The notes under the pieces: generated by a model
What the model saw: the letters and a program-made list of their open reading frames with translations, nothing else
Database searches by the model: none
Told to the model about the DNA's origin: nothing
In this document: one piece after another, positions 48,389-59,500 of the stretch
How the letters are laid out: the number at the start of each line of letters is the position of its first letter
Position numbering within the stretch: position 1 is the first letter of the stretch
Source of the DNA: Musa acuminata AAA Group
Lineage: Eukaryota > Streptophyta > Magnoliopsida > Zingiberales > Musaceae
DNA: 64,000 bases
NCBI RefSeq assembly: GCF_036884655.1
Contig: NC_088342.1
Span: 32,691,001-32,755,000, forward strand
Direction of reading: 5' to 3'
Translations under genes and position numbers: made by a program

Positions 48389-49584
48389 GCAGGGTGCTTC
48401 GATCAGAATGAGACAATTAAAGCAGGAAAATCTTGTTGTGCTGGAGGAACATGTCAGAAGATTGGACGTCAGGCCGGTGGATCGGTCGACGTATCGACAG
48501 AAGTCTTCAGGCCGTGGACTCGGGCATCGGGCCAAGAAGAGCGGGTATTGTGCCAAGGATATCGGAGTTGCAGAGTCAACTGGCCGATTGGGCAATAGGC
48601 TGCAGGAAAGGACGATGCGCTGAAGAATCGGATGAAGCGTCGAGGGACCAATGACATGCCGGACAACTTGGTTAATTGCTTAGGATTAATTGTCTCGATC
48701 GAAGTTTTTGTTTTAAGTGTACAGGATTAACTACGATGAAAGTTAGACAAGCAGCAGGAGTTGCGCCGGAGTCAAGATCATGATCACGTTGGGAGTTCGA
48801 GAGTTCGACGGAAGTTCGGACGGTCGTCGGAGGTTCTGCGAGAACAGATCCGAGAAGTCCAGAAGCTTGCCAAGCGAAGCTCGTTGGAACTCGCCAAGTG
48901 GATCGTCGCAAAGTCCAGGAGTTTGCCGGAAGTCCGCAGAAGCATCACCGAGGGTTCATCGGATGATCGACGGAAGTTCGCCGGAAACTCGCCGGAAGAA
49001 GCGATTGACGCACCGAAGCAAAGCTGCAGAAATTGTCTTAGATCTAATCGTAGTTAGCACATTGATTAAGTTGGAAAATGGGAGGTGATCCCATTAGCTT
49101 AATCTTGGGGCAATTGGGCCCTGAAAGACTAAAATTGGGCCGAATGGAGCTAACCATTCGGACCCTGATTGCACCAGGAGGTGCAACCGCCTAGGCCAGG
49201 AGGTGGCACCGCCTGGGCTAAGCCTCCCAGCGAGACTGGGCGGTGCAACCTCCCCAGCCAGGAGGTGGCACCGCCTGAGCTCAGTCTTCGAGCAAGATTG
49301 GGCGGTGCAACCTCCATGACAGAGAGGTGGCACCGCCTGAGCTCAGTCTTCGAGCAAGACTGGGCGGTGCAACCTCCCTGACAGAGAGGTGGCACCGCCT
49401 GAGCTCGGTCTTCGAGCTCTGGCAGAGAGGTGCAACCGCCTCAGTCAAGAGGTGGCACCGCCTGGGCTCAGTCTTCGAGCTCTGCCAGGCGGTGCAACCT
49501 CTCCAGTCAGGAGGTGCAACCGCCTAATCCCGAAATTCCGGGATTTGATTGTTTTGAGCTCCAAATTTGAACTGGGTTGGGGCC

Positions 49585-49592
49585 TATAAATA
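49585..49592 (+). promoter_or_regulatory. D 3' LTR TATA box
   Basis: TATAAATA in the same context as in the 5' LTR. Confidence 0.78.
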
Positions 49593-50117
49593 CCCTACCC
49601 ATTCAGCACTGAAAGCAGAGAACACACACTCGAAATCTTGCTATCTTTCTGTGTTTCTTAGAGCTCAAAACTGCTAGTTCTCCTCTTTCTATTCTTCAAG
49701 TTTGAGTTGTAAAGAGAGGAGAGAAAACTTCTGTAAGGGTTGTCTCCTAAGCCCGTCAAAAGGAGTGAATCTGTAAGAGGGTAGTTGGCCTTCGCCTATT
49801 GAAGGAAGGCTTCTAGTTGACGTTGGTGACCTCGTCGGTGGAGGAAGCCAAAAGTGGAGTAGGTCAAGACTGACCGAACCATTCTATATCTCTGGTTTGC
49901 GTTTATTTTGAGCACTTTATCATTACTGCAAACCTCCTACATAGCTACTGCTCTCTGCGCCTTTACGAACAAGTTTCTAAGTGCTGATCTTTCCGAATCT
50001 GCATTCAGACGTAAATCGGTGTTTTCATACATTACAGTTTACGTTTAAGTTTTGATTCTGCAAAACTGTCTTCTGCGCTTTTACGAACGAAGTTTCTAAG
50101 TTCAGATTCCTTTAAAA

Positions 50118-50637
50118 CTGCATTTAGACGTAAACTGCGCTAACTGTGTTTAGACGTAAAACTGTGTTTTAGACGTAAACTACTTTTAAACGTAAAACTA
50201 CGTTTAGACGCAAACTGCGTTTAGACGCAAACTGCGTTTAGACGTAAAACTACGTTTAGACGTAAAACTACGTTTAGACGCAAACTGCGTTTAGACGTAA
50301 AACTACGTTTAGACGTAAAACTGTGTTTAGACGTAAAACTGCGTTTAGACGCAAACTGCACTGCGCTTAGATGCAATCTGATTTTAGACGTAAACTGCGC
50401 TTAGACGCAAACTGCACTTAAACGCAATCTGCGCTTAGACGCAAACTGCGCTTAGACGCAATCTGAGTTTAGACGTAAACTGCGCTTAGACGCAAACTGC
50501 GCTTAAACGCAATCTGAGCTTAGACGCAAACTGCGCTTAGATGCAAACTGCGCTTAGACGCAATCTGCATTTAGACGCAAACTGCAAACTGCGTAAATTG
50601 CGCTTAGACGCAAACTGTGTTTAGACATAAACTGCAC
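50118..50637 (+). repeat. 17-18 bp minisatellite in the D 3' LTR
   Basis: Same unit and nearly the same order of variants as in the 5' LTR, with a small difference in copy number. Confidence 0.92.
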
Positions 50638-50779
50638 CTAATCATAAGTAATCTTAGAATTGGCTTTTGCATCAAAATAGTTTTTTATCGAACGAACGCA
50701 GCTTTCGTTTTTAATCGCTGAAAGATTTCCGCTGCACTAATTCACCCCCCCCCCCCTCTTAGTGCTCTCGATCCTAACA

Positions 50780-51216
50780 TCATCCATATTTCAAGAAGGA
50801 ATTTACAAGCAGGAATCATTTTATCAAATTCATTTCTCAAAAAATATTTTTCACATGATAAGTGTATGAGAGATGTTTTTGCTAGTTGATTCCATATGTC
50901 AAAAATCAATGATGATAATCAAACTCGATATGACATATGCTTATTAAGTTCGGAAAAGGATAATGTATTGAAAAAATCCGATTGTTAGGATACCACTAGT
51001 TAAGAGAATCCGAAAATGAAATTAACACTTTCATGCATTCGGACAAGACTATACTATAGATTTTCAAATACAATCATGAAGACAAAACATGCTCATTGTT
51101 ATAGAAATTTTTGTATCCAAAAAACATAATTTCCAACATGTAATTTTAGGCATATAATGACAATCAAGTGATTTGATCATTCAATCAATAAATTCCGAAA
51201 AATGATTTTAACAAGT
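50780..51216 (-). other. A 3' untranslated region, right of D
   Basis: It begins with the second TCATC of the target duplication of D. The sequence is AT-rich and continues the region left of D. Parts match, in the expected orientation, the internal region of D near 42700-42950, so the two elements share this untranslated sequence. Confidence 0.75.
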
Positions 51217-51837
51217 TTATGCATTCAGACACATTAACATTCCTAATTCTCTTCTAATGAAATCAAATTGTTCTTCGCTTAGAGGTTTTGTAAAAATATC
51301 AGCTAGTTGATGCTTAGTATCAATGAACTCTATGATTATATCATGATTAGTGACATGATCTCGTATGAAGTGATGTCTAATATCAATATGTTTTGTTCTT
51401 GAGTGTTGAATGAGATTCTTTGTTAAACATATTGCACTTGTGTTATCACATTTAATGGGAATATTTTTAAGATGGACTTTATAATCTTCTAAGGTGTTTT
51501 TCATCCACACAACTTGTGCACAACATGCACTAGCTGCAATATACTCAGCTTCGGTTGTTGATAGTGCAATCGAGTTTTGTTTCTTAAATGACTAGGAAAC
51601 AAGGGAATGTCCCAAAAATTGACATGATCCTGATGTGCTTTTTCTATCTAATCTACACCTAGCAAAATCCGCATCAGCATACATAATTAACTCAAAATTC
51701 TCGGATTTTGGATACTATAATCCTAGATTTGTGGTACCTTTAAGATATCTAAGTATTCTTTTAACCGCTTTAAGATAGATAGCTTAGGGTTCGATTGAAA
51801 CCTAGCACAAAGTCCTACACTGAACATGATATCTGGT
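51217..51837 (-). pseudogene. A pol: RNase H and C-terminus
   Basis: The last 97-codon frame (51217-51510) holds KHIDIRHHFIRDHV and DIFTKPLSEEQFDFIRRELG, the usual end of copia pol. Upstream, in decayed frames, come YLKGTTNLGL, MYADADFARC (first catalytic Asp) and STTEAEYIA (Glu). Stops interrupt it at several places. RNase H removes the RNA strand during reverse transcription. Confidence 0.88.
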
Positions 51838-52856
51838 CTAGTTGTAATGAGGTAAACTTCCTATCATACCCCTATAAGTTTTTTGATCAAAGCTTTCTCC
51901 ACTTTCATCAACTTCTAACTTAGTGGAGGTGCTCATAGGAGTGTTAATAGCTTTTGAGCTATTCATATTAAATCTTTTTAGCAGATCTAAGACATATTTA
52001 GTTTGACTAATAAAGATGTCATTGCTTAGTTGCTTAATTTGTAAGCCTAAGAAAAAGGTTAATTCTCCTATCAAACTCATTTCAAATTCGAGACTCATGG
52101 TTTCAGCAAAAGATTCACAAAGAGATTCATTCGTAGAACTGAAGATAATATCATCAACATAAATCTGAACAATGAGAAAATTATTTTCAAAATTTTTGAT
52201 AAACAATGTAGTATCGACCTTGCATTTTGTGAAATTATTTTTAATAAGAAAAGTACTAAGTCTATCAAACCAAGCCCTTGGGGCTTGTTTTAAACCATAG
52301 AGAGCTTTAGTTAATTTAAATATATGATTAGGGAGGCTATTATTTTCAAATCCGGGAGGTTGTTCAACATAAACTTCTTCAGAAATAAAGCCATTAAGAA
52401 AAGCGCTTTTAACATCCATTTGAAACAACTTAAAATTATTATTACTAGCATAACAAGGAGCATCCTTATGGCTTCTAATGTAGCCACAGGAGTAAAGGTT
52501 TCTTCGCAATCGATACCTTCTTCTTGCTTGAAACCTTTGGCCACTAATCTAGCCTTGTTTCTATCCACGATACCAGATTCATCTTGCTTGTTTCTAAAGA
52601 CTCATTTAGTACCAATAACTAAATGGTCATTTGGCCTAGGAACAAGCTTTCACACCTCATTTCTCTCAAATTGATTTAACTCATCTTGCATTGTGATAAT
52701 CCATGAATCATCTTTCATGGCTTCGTCAATACATTTTGGTTCAATTTGGGAGAGAAAGGTGGCGTTGGCATAAAAATTTTTAAGAGAAGAACATGTTTGA
52801 ACCCCTTTAGATGTGTCTCCTAGGATTAGCTCCTTAGGATGAGCATCTACATACTT
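51838..52856 (-). pseudogene. A pol: copia reverse transcriptase
   Basis: It starts in [20 protein letters not shown] and [15 protein letters not shown] (52568 downwards), then shifts frame near 52450 and continues as a 223-codon frame with [36 protein letters not shown] and the catalytic YVDD box intact near 52160. The order and motifs are those of Ty1-copia, Sirevirus-like. The frameshift and a missing link upstream make it a pseudogene. Confidence 0.92.
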
Positions 52857-53863
52857 TCAATCCTTGAGTAAGGGTGTTTCGGAAGTGGATGCATCCAAGT
52901 TGCTAGTTGGAGAAGGGGTTTCATTTAAATTCAAAGAATCGAAGTTAACATCATCATCAAAATCATTTTTCTTGATTTCGGAAATCTCATTGAAAACAAC
53001 ATAAATGGATTCTTCTATAATTAAAGTTCTTTTATTGAAGATATGAAAAGCTTTAGAAACCGAAGAATAACCAAGAAAAATTCCTTCATCGGATTTAGCA
53101 TCAAATTTTCCTAAAGCATATTTTTCATTCAAGATAAAACACTTACACCCAAAAACTTTAAAATATGAAACATTGAGTTTTTTATTATTCCACAACTCAT
53201 AAGGAGTTTTGGTGAGTAAGGGTCTTACTAGAACTCTATTCAAAATATGGCATGCAGTGTTTATGGCTTCGGCCTAAAAGCATTTGGGTAGGCTATGTTC
53301 ATTTAACATGGTTCTTGCCATTTCTTGTAAATTTATATTCTTTCTTTCTACTACTCCATTTTGTTGAGGATTTCTAGGAGTAGAGAAGTTGTGGTTGTAT
53401 CCATTAGATTCACAAAATTCTTAGAAATCACGGTTTTGAAATTCACCACCGTGATCACTTCGAATTGATGAAATCATAAAACCCTTTTTATTTTGAACAA
53501 GTTTACAAAACTTGGTGAAATATCTAAAGCATTCATTTTTGTGTTTCAAGAAATAAGTCCATGTGTATCTACTATAGTCATCTACAATGACGAAGGCGTA
53601 TTTGCTACCTCCTAGGCTTGATGTAGAGATTGGTCCGAACAAGTCCATATGGATCAATTGTAAGGGCCTAGAGGTGCTTATTTGATTCTTAGATTTGAAA
53701 CTACTTGATTCTTAGATTTGAAACTACCCTTAATTTGTTTTCCTAATTGACAAGCATCATACACATTATCTTTGATAAACTTGATATGAGGAATTCCTCG
53801 TACAAGTTCTTTGGATGATATTTGAGTGATTAGTTTCATGCTAGCATGACCTAATCTCCTATG
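52857..53863 (-). pseudogene. A pol: pre-integrase zinc region and integrase
   Basis: HRRLGHASMKLI and YDACQLGKQIKGSFKSKN (GAG-pre-integrase region) are followed by a frame with HMDLFGPISTSSLGG (first Asp), SDHGGEFQNRDF (second Asp) and NGVVERKN (Glu), the D,D-35-E triad of integrase. The 128-codon frame at 52857-53243 holds TPYELWNNKK and VFGCKCFILNE of the integrase C-terminal half. A 23-bp tandem duplication at 53682-53727 shifts the frame just before the core, and stops lie near 53421 and 53279. Confidence 0.9.
53682..53727. repeat. 23-bp tandem duplication in A integrase
   Basis: TTGATTCTTAGATTTGAAAC plus TAC occurs twice without a gap. Since 23 is not a multiple of three, it breaks the pol frame. 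Confidence 0.93.
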
Positions 53864-54283
53864 TTAAAGCCAAGCATCCTCATTCAAAACCGAGAAACAC
53901 ATTTCATTGCAAAGATTATTGATGTCAATGGTATATAGGTTATTATATTTTAATGCAATCATAGATGTGTTTTTGTGTGGTTTTTCAATGATGCAAGCAT
54001 TAGATTCGAATTTGACGATATATCTATTATCACATAATTGACTAATGCTCAAGAGGTTATGTTTTAAACCATCAACTAACAAAACATCTTCAATAAAGAA
54101 GTTGGATTTATTACCTATAGTTCCTTTGCCAATGATTTTACCCTTGTTGTTGTCTCCGAAGGTGACATAGCCTTCGTCTATGCTAGTGAGCTTAGAGAAT
54201 TGAGATGGATCTCCGGTCATATGCCTTGAGCATCCACTATCAAGGTAGCATCTCTTGCTCCTAGCTTGTGATGGTGTATGTCT
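53864..54283 (-). pseudogene. A pol: aspartic protease
   Basis: Right after the Gag stop the same frame reads YLDSGCSRHMTGD, the copia protease active site (DSG), followed by VTFGDNNKGKIIGKGTIG and VLLVDGLKHNLLSISQLCD. It ends at a stop at 53864. The protease cuts the polyprotein. It is in one frame with gag, as usual for copia elements with a single gag-pol frame. Confidence 0.9.
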
Positions 54284-55867
54284 CTACAAGAAAGGATAAT
54301 TTTTAGGTACCCATTTGCTTTTGTGTGCCTCAAAAACTGATCTATATTGTTTATCATGTTGCATAGAGTTTATCATGGTTCCTTTAGGAACCCAAATTAA
54401 TTTGTTCGGACTAATTTTCGTGAATGGACACTGATGCATTTTGTGTCCATATTTGCAACAAAAGTTGCATTTGCTTTGGTGTCGAACATGTAAGATGGGG
54501 CCTTTTATGAAGGTGGTTGGATTTTGGTGAGGACTTCTCACAAATCCGATTCCACTTCTTTTGGGAACGTGACCCTTATTTGTAAGGATCATATTTAAAG
54601 ACTTGCTACCAACCTCGAATTTCTTCAAGGTGTCCTTAAGTAGCAAGTTTTCCTTTTGGAGAGTTTCTAGATCATGGCATTTTTCACATTGAGCTAAACT
54701 ATCATGATATTCAGTTTTTAATTTATTAAAATTGCTAACAAGACTATCATGCTTATTTTTCAGCAATTTATATTTTCTACTAATTGTTTTACATTCATCA
54801 AATAAGTCATGGAAGGCATTTAATAATTCATCAAATGATAAATCTGCATCAATTAAATTTGTTACCTCTTCTCCGATGGCCATTAAGGCGTAATGAGCAA
54901 CTTGCTCGGTATTGGACTCCTCTTCTTCGGACGCGCTCGAGTCATCCCACGTTGTTTTGAGCGCCTTCTTCTTTGATGTTCTCTTCTTGGCTTGGGGACA
55001 ATCACTTTTGTAGTGTCCCAGTTTTTTGCACTCGTAGCAAATAACTTGATCCTTTTTGGGTTCAAGTTTATTTTTTGTGTCACTTTTAAACTTATTTTTC
55101 TTAATGAATTTTTTGAATTTCCTTATTTGAAGTGCCAAGTCATTGTCACAGTCCTCATCACTTGAGTTTTCTCTCAAGTGGTCATCTAAAGTTCAAAGTG
55201 TCATATCCTTCCTATTCTTTAGAAGGATGTCTTCTTGCTCTTCATGAGCCTTGTAAGTCATTTCATAGGTCATTAATGACCTGATTAGTTCTTCAAGAGG
55301 GAAGTTGTTTAAATCTTTAGCCTCTTGAATAGCAGTGACTTTAGGGTCCCAACTCTTAGGAAGGGATCTTAGAATCTTATTTATGAGCTTAAAATCCGAA
55401 AAACTTTTGCCGAGTCCTATTAGACCATTGACGACATCCATGAAACGGGTGTACATGTCACCAATAATCTCACTCGATTTCATTCGGAAAAGTTCAAAAG
55501 AATGTATCAAAAGATTGATTTTTGACTATTTCACTCTACTTGTGCCTTTGTGAGTCACTTCGAGTGTCTGCCAAATATCAAACGCAGTTTCACAAACCGA
55601 AACACGATTGAACTCATTTTTATCAAGCGCACAAAATAAGGCATTTATAGCCTTTGCATTAAAAGCGAAAGTCTTCTTCTCCAATTCATTCCAATCAATC
55701 AATAGAAGAGAAGACTTCAAAAATCCATTTTCGACAAGATTCCAAAGTTCAAAATCCATTGAAATAAGGAAGATCCTCATTCGGGTCTTCCAATAGGTGT
55801 AGTCCGTCCCATTGAACATGGGTGGACGTGTAATAGAGTGGACCTCTTGGTTTTTGGCGTATGCCAT
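54284..55867 (-). pseudogene. A gag with two zinc knuckles
   Basis: ATG at 55867, 37 bp from the primer site. One frame runs to 54284 with internal stops at 55526-55528 and 55193-55195 (both single-codon changes). UBN2 motifs: PPMFNGTDYTYWKTRMRIFL, LEKKTFAFNAKAINALFCAL, FDIWQTLEVTHKGTSR, MYTRFMDVVNGL, LRSLPKSWDPKVTAIQEAK. The first knuckle is CYECKKLGHYKSDC (CX2CX4HX4C), the second CNFCCKYGHKMHQC about 150 residues on; a coiled-coil-like stretch lies between. A long Gag with a C-terminal extension is known for Sireviruses. Product: nucleocapsid/capsid polyprotein, now broken. Confidence 0.9.
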
Positions 55868-55903
55868 CTCTCTTGGGTTTTAATCTATTTGAGAGTTAAC
55901 CCC

Positions 55904-55915
55904 GCTCTAATACCA
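55904..55915 (-). other. A primer-binding site
   Basis: The plus strand reads GCTCTAATACCA, one change from the complement of the tRNA-Met site. Confidence 0.85.
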
Positions 55916-55917
55916 AT

Positions 55918-57398
55918 TGTTAGGATCAAGAGCACTAAGAGGGGGGGGGGGGTGAATTAGTGCAGCGGAAAACTTTCGATGATTAAAACTGCGTTCGTAC
56001 GTTGAAATTCGATTCCGACGTAAAAGTCGTTTTGTGCATATAATAACTTTGAAAGCTTACAGAAACGTATTTGAAGTAAAGTAAGGAAGGCAGTTTGTAG
56101 TTAAGATAGAAATCAGAATGTAAGCGCAAACTGAAATATGATGTTCGTACAATAAAACTGATTTCCATCTTAACGCCGATTCGAAAAATACTTAACTATG
56201 AAACACGTTCGTAAATGAGCAGAATGCAGTAAGCTATTGAGGAGGTTTGCAGTAAAGATAAGATGCTCAAAGTAAATGCAAACTGAGATTTAGAGTGGTT
56301 CGGTCAATCTTGACCTACATCCACTTTTGGCTTCCTCCACTAACGAGGTCACCGACATCCACTAGAGGCCTTCATTCAATAGGCAAAGGCCAACCACCCT
56401 TTTACAGTTTCACTCTTTTTGACGGGCTTAGGAGATAACCCTTACAAACTTTTCTCTCCTCTCTTGAAAGATCAAAACTTAGAAAAAGAGGGAGGAGATC
56501 TTCTAGCCTTTACAACACTTTTGAGCTCTAAAAATCACAGAGTAAGATTGGATTTTCAGTGCCCTTTCATGCAAGAAAGGGTGGGGTATATATAGGCCAC
56601 AAACTAGTTTGAATTTGGAGCTCAAATATGTCTTTTCCTGGATTTCTGGGGTCCTAGCGGTACCACCTCCTGAATGGGGCGGTACAACCGCCTAGCAGCT
56701 CGGAGATTGAGCCTCTGGGCAGTGCCACCGCCTGACAGGGGCGGTTGTACCACCCAGTCTTGCTCGGAGACTGAGCCCTGGCGGTGCCACCGCCTAATTG
56801 GGGCAGTTGCACCGCTTGGCAGAGCTCGGAGACCGAGCTCAAGCGGTTCCATCGCCCAATCTCACTCGGAGACTGAGCCCAGGCGGTGCCACCGTTTGGC
56901 AGGAATTTTGGTCCGAATGGGTTGATCCATTCGGCCTAATTTGGGCCCAATTGCCCCTAGATTAAGTTAATGGAATCACCTCCCATTCCTAACTTAATCT
57001 ACCTGCTAACTTTGACATTTCTTAAGACATTTACTACAACTTGCTCCGGTGCGTCAATCACTTCTTCCAGCAAGCTTTCGGCGAACTTCCGTCGATCATC
57101 CGATGAACCCTCGGTGATGCTCCTGCGGACTTCCGACAAACTTCTGGACTTACGACGATCCACTTAGCGAGTTCCGACGAGCTTCTTTTGGCAAGCTCTT
57201 GGACTTCTCAGATTTGTTCCCGTAGAACTTCCGACGACCGTCCGGACTTTCGTCGAACTCTCGAACTCCCAACGTGATCATAGTCTTGACTCCGGTGCAA
57301 CTCCTGCTGCATGTCTTACTTTCATCGTAGTTAATCCTGCATACTTATCTCAATATATGGATTAGATAACAAATGATAATTGACTTCATCATCAAAAT
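55918..57398 (-). repeat. A 5' LTR, U3 tip lost
   Basis: It starts TGTTAGGATCAAGAGC with a G run at 55940-55951. The reversed TATA box is at 56587-56594 and the GC-rich motifs at about 56655-56900. It stops at ATCAAAAT (57398), where the 3' LTR continues for another 13 bases to TGTTGAATC (reversed). Confidence 0.88.
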
Positions 57399-57662
57399 GC
57401 GATTAAATTTATTTTTGTCAAGTACACAATATAAGGCATTCATAGCCTTTGCATTTAGAGAAAACATCTTCTTCTCCAAATCATTCCAATGGTTCATTGG
57501 AAGAGAAGACATTTCAAATCCATTTTCGACTATGTGCCATAAATTCAAATCCAAAGAAAGTAAGAAAACTCTCATTCGAGTTTTCCAATCAGTGTAGTCT
57601 GTCCCATTGAAAAAGGGAGGACGAATGAGAGAGCAACCCTCTTGAAGGCCGAAAAGAGCCAT
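57399..57662 (-). pseudogene. C gag, N-terminal part
   Basis: ATG at 57662, directly left of the C primer site. The frame holds RPPFFNGTDYTDWKTRMRVF, WHIVENGFEMSSLPMNHWND and LEKKMFSLNAKAMNALYC, up to KFNRI, where element A begins. The C-terminal part is at 34594-35241. The last codons of the open frame run into the A LTR and do not belong to Gag. Confidence 0.88.
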
Positions 57663-57698
57663 TTCTATTTGGGTGTTAAACCAAAGTAGAAAACTGTG

Positions 57699-57710
57699 GC
57701 TCTGATACCA
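57699..57710 (-). other. C primer-binding site
   Basis: The plus strand reads GCTCTGATACCA two bases from the C 5' LTR. Confidence 0.92.
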
Positions 57711-57712
57711 AT

Positions 57713-59384
57713 TGTTAGGATCAGAGCGGCACTAAGAGAATTAGTGTAGCGGATTAAAACTCGTAAGTTTGAAATTAATTTCATAAATGTGTAGAGATTT
57801 CGATTCGACAATGAATGACTTGGTGAAAGTAGCTCGAGTAAAGTGAGAAGATAAAAATCAAAAGCTTGCTGCTATGTGAATAATGGTTTAAGAAAGGTAA
57901 ACACTCACACATTCAAAGAACACACCAATTTAAAATGGTTCGGTCAAAATGACTTACATCCATTTGTGAAGCCTTCTTCGATGAGGCTCCCAACTTCCAC
58001 TAGCAAATCACTTTGAAGGGGAAGGACAAATACCCCTCTTACAACCTTTTACAAGTGGTTCACACTCTTACAGATTTTCAAAGAGAAAGAGGGAGGTGAA
58101 CACTTAAGCTATTGAAAACAAGACTTGCCAAAAACTTTACAAAGGCTTTTGTCTCAATCTAATGCTTCTCAAAGGTTGTATTCTCTGCTGAGAATTGAGG
58201 GGTATTTATAGGTCCCAAGAGGATCCAAATTTGAGCTCCAAATTTTGAATTCTCTTAGGTTCCCGATGCTGGCAGTGCCACCGCCTGTTAGTGGTGGTGC
58301 CACCGCCTGTTAGTGGTGGTGCCACCGCCTGTCAGTGTTTGACACTGACAGTGTACTGGCGATGCCACCGCCGGACCTCTCGGGTGCTGGGCGGTGCCAC
58401 TGCCAAGTCCAGCAGTACCACCGCCCGATCATTTGGGTTCTAGGCGGTACCACCGCCCAGTCTAGCGGTGCCACCGCCTAGACTATTCCAGCTCACTAGT
58501 TGGGCTCCAAACTTGGCCTAAACCAGTCCAAATTCGGGCCTAGTTGGCCCCTAACCAGATTATAGGATTAACTCTTAATCCTAACCCTAATTACATGCAA
58601 ACTATGAAGTTAAGACATAGTCCTAAGTAGATCTTATAACCGGCAATATCGAGTTTCCTTCTGGCGAGCTTTCCGACGAACTTCCGACGGATTTCTAATA
58701 CCCCCTCGGATTTCTTCCGGCGGACTCCCAACGAGCTCCCGGTCTTGTGGCGAGTTCAGCGAGTCTTTGGCAAGTAGCCGAACCTTCTCGGTGATCTCCG
58801 CGAACCTCCAACGATCTCTCCGGCAGACTTCCAAAAACTTCGGCAAGTCCCCGATTCCTTCTCGATTGGTTTCGGCAGCACTTCCGACGAATCTTCGAAT
58901 TCTCGGCGTACTCTCGAACACCCATCGAACTTGACTCCAGTAGACTTGCTTTTTGTCTTCAAGCTATCATAGTTAATCCTGCACACTTAAAATAAAACTT
59001 CGATCGAGACAATTAATCCTAAGCAATTAATCAAGTTGTCTGACATGTCATTGGTCCCTCGACGCTTCATCCGATTCTTCGGCACATCGTCCTCTCTTGC
59101 GGCCTATTGCTCAATCGACTAGTTGACTTGCAACTCCGATATCCTTGGCACAATCTCCGCTCTTTTTGGCCCAATGTCTGAATCCACGGTTTGAAGCCTT
59201 CTGTCGATACATCGACCGATCCACCGGCCCGATGTCCAATCTTCTAACATGTTCCTCTGACACAACATGATTTTCCTGCTATAATTGTCTCATCCTGATC
59301 AAAGCATCCTGCGTCACTCAAAAATGCAGATTAAATCATAAACACATATCAAGTGGTTTCATCATCAAAATACGAGATTCAACA
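57713..59384 (-). repeat. C 5' LTR
   Basis: Reversed U5 end TGTTAGGATCAGAGCGG. The reversed TATA box is at 58203-58210 and the GC-rich motifs at about 58270-58485. The U3 tip ends GATTCAACA, and GATTC follows at 59385-59389. It lacks the G run at the U5 end present in most relatives. Confidence 0.9.
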
Positions 59385-59389
59385 GATTC

Positions 59390-59500
59390 TTCCTGCTTTA
59401 ATTGTCTCATCTTGATCGTAGCATCCTGTGTCACTCAAAATGCATATTAAAATATAAACACTTATCGATTGGTTTCATCATCAAAATTCGAGATTCAATA
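59390..59500 (-). repeat. B middle LTR, right piece (U3 tip)
   Basis: It continues the LTR that stops at 29739: the same TTCCTGCTTTAATTGTCTCA sequence follows the GATTC in uninterrupted relatives (for example near 63965). It ends GATTCAATA (CAACA in relatives), followed by a polypurine tract. Confidence 0.87.

Larger units (their letters stand above)
37751..50779 (+). mobile_element. D: gag-only sirevirus-like element with minisatellite LTRs
   Basis: The 5' LTR is at 37751-40194 and the 3' LTR at 43748-50779 (the latter split by L2). TCATC at 37746-37750 and 50780-50784 is a perfect 5-bp target duplication. The internal part (3.55 kb) has primer site, gag and several polypurine tracts but no pol. 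Its U5 end and primer region resemble A, suggesting A-type proteins could have mobilised it (inference). The LTRs look nearly identical by eye, so it is young compared with A. Confidence 0.93.
43748..50779 (+). repeat. D 3' LTR, split by L2
   Basis: The LTR runs from TGTTGAATC at 43748 to 43822 and resumes after L2 and its target duplication at 48393. It ends CCTAACA at 50779. Without L2 the length is about 2462 bp, close to the 2444 bp of the 5' LTR. The TATA box is at 49585-49592, the GC-rich array at about 49172-49530 and the minisatellite at about 50118-50637. Confidence 0.92.
35242..57398 (-). mobile_element. A: Ty1-copia element of Sirevirus type with pol
   Basis: LTRs lie at 35242-36863 (3') and 55918-57398 (5'). 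Between them are a primer site, gag, protease, integrase, reverse transcriptase and RNase H in copia order, then an untranslated region and a polypurine tract. D is inserted in the untranslated part (37751-50779). A itself sits in the gag of C. The first 13 bp or so of the 5' LTR and a few bases of the C gag are deleted at 57398/57399, so the target duplication can be read only on the left (GAATC at 35237-35241). Stops and frameshifts show that it is inactive. Confidence 0.92.
29740..59384 (-). mobile_element. C: gag-only sirevirus-like element with perfect target duplication
   Basis: The 3' LTR is at 29740-31312 and the 5' LTR at 57713-59384. GATTC flanks both sides (29735-29739 and 59385-59389). 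Inside are a primer site, a gag in two pieces split by element A, and 3.3 kb of AT-rich DNA, but no pol of its own. The pol genes within its borders belong to A. It lies in the middle LTR of B and hosts A, so it arose between them in time. Confidence 0.9.

Noticed and set aside
51217..55867. Endogenous pararetrovirus (such as banana streak virus relatives) as the source of the reverse transcriptase
   Set aside because: The order protease-integrase-reverse transcriptase-RNase H, the integrase triad, paired LTRs and primer site identify a copia retrotransposon. I saw no badnavirus-like frames.
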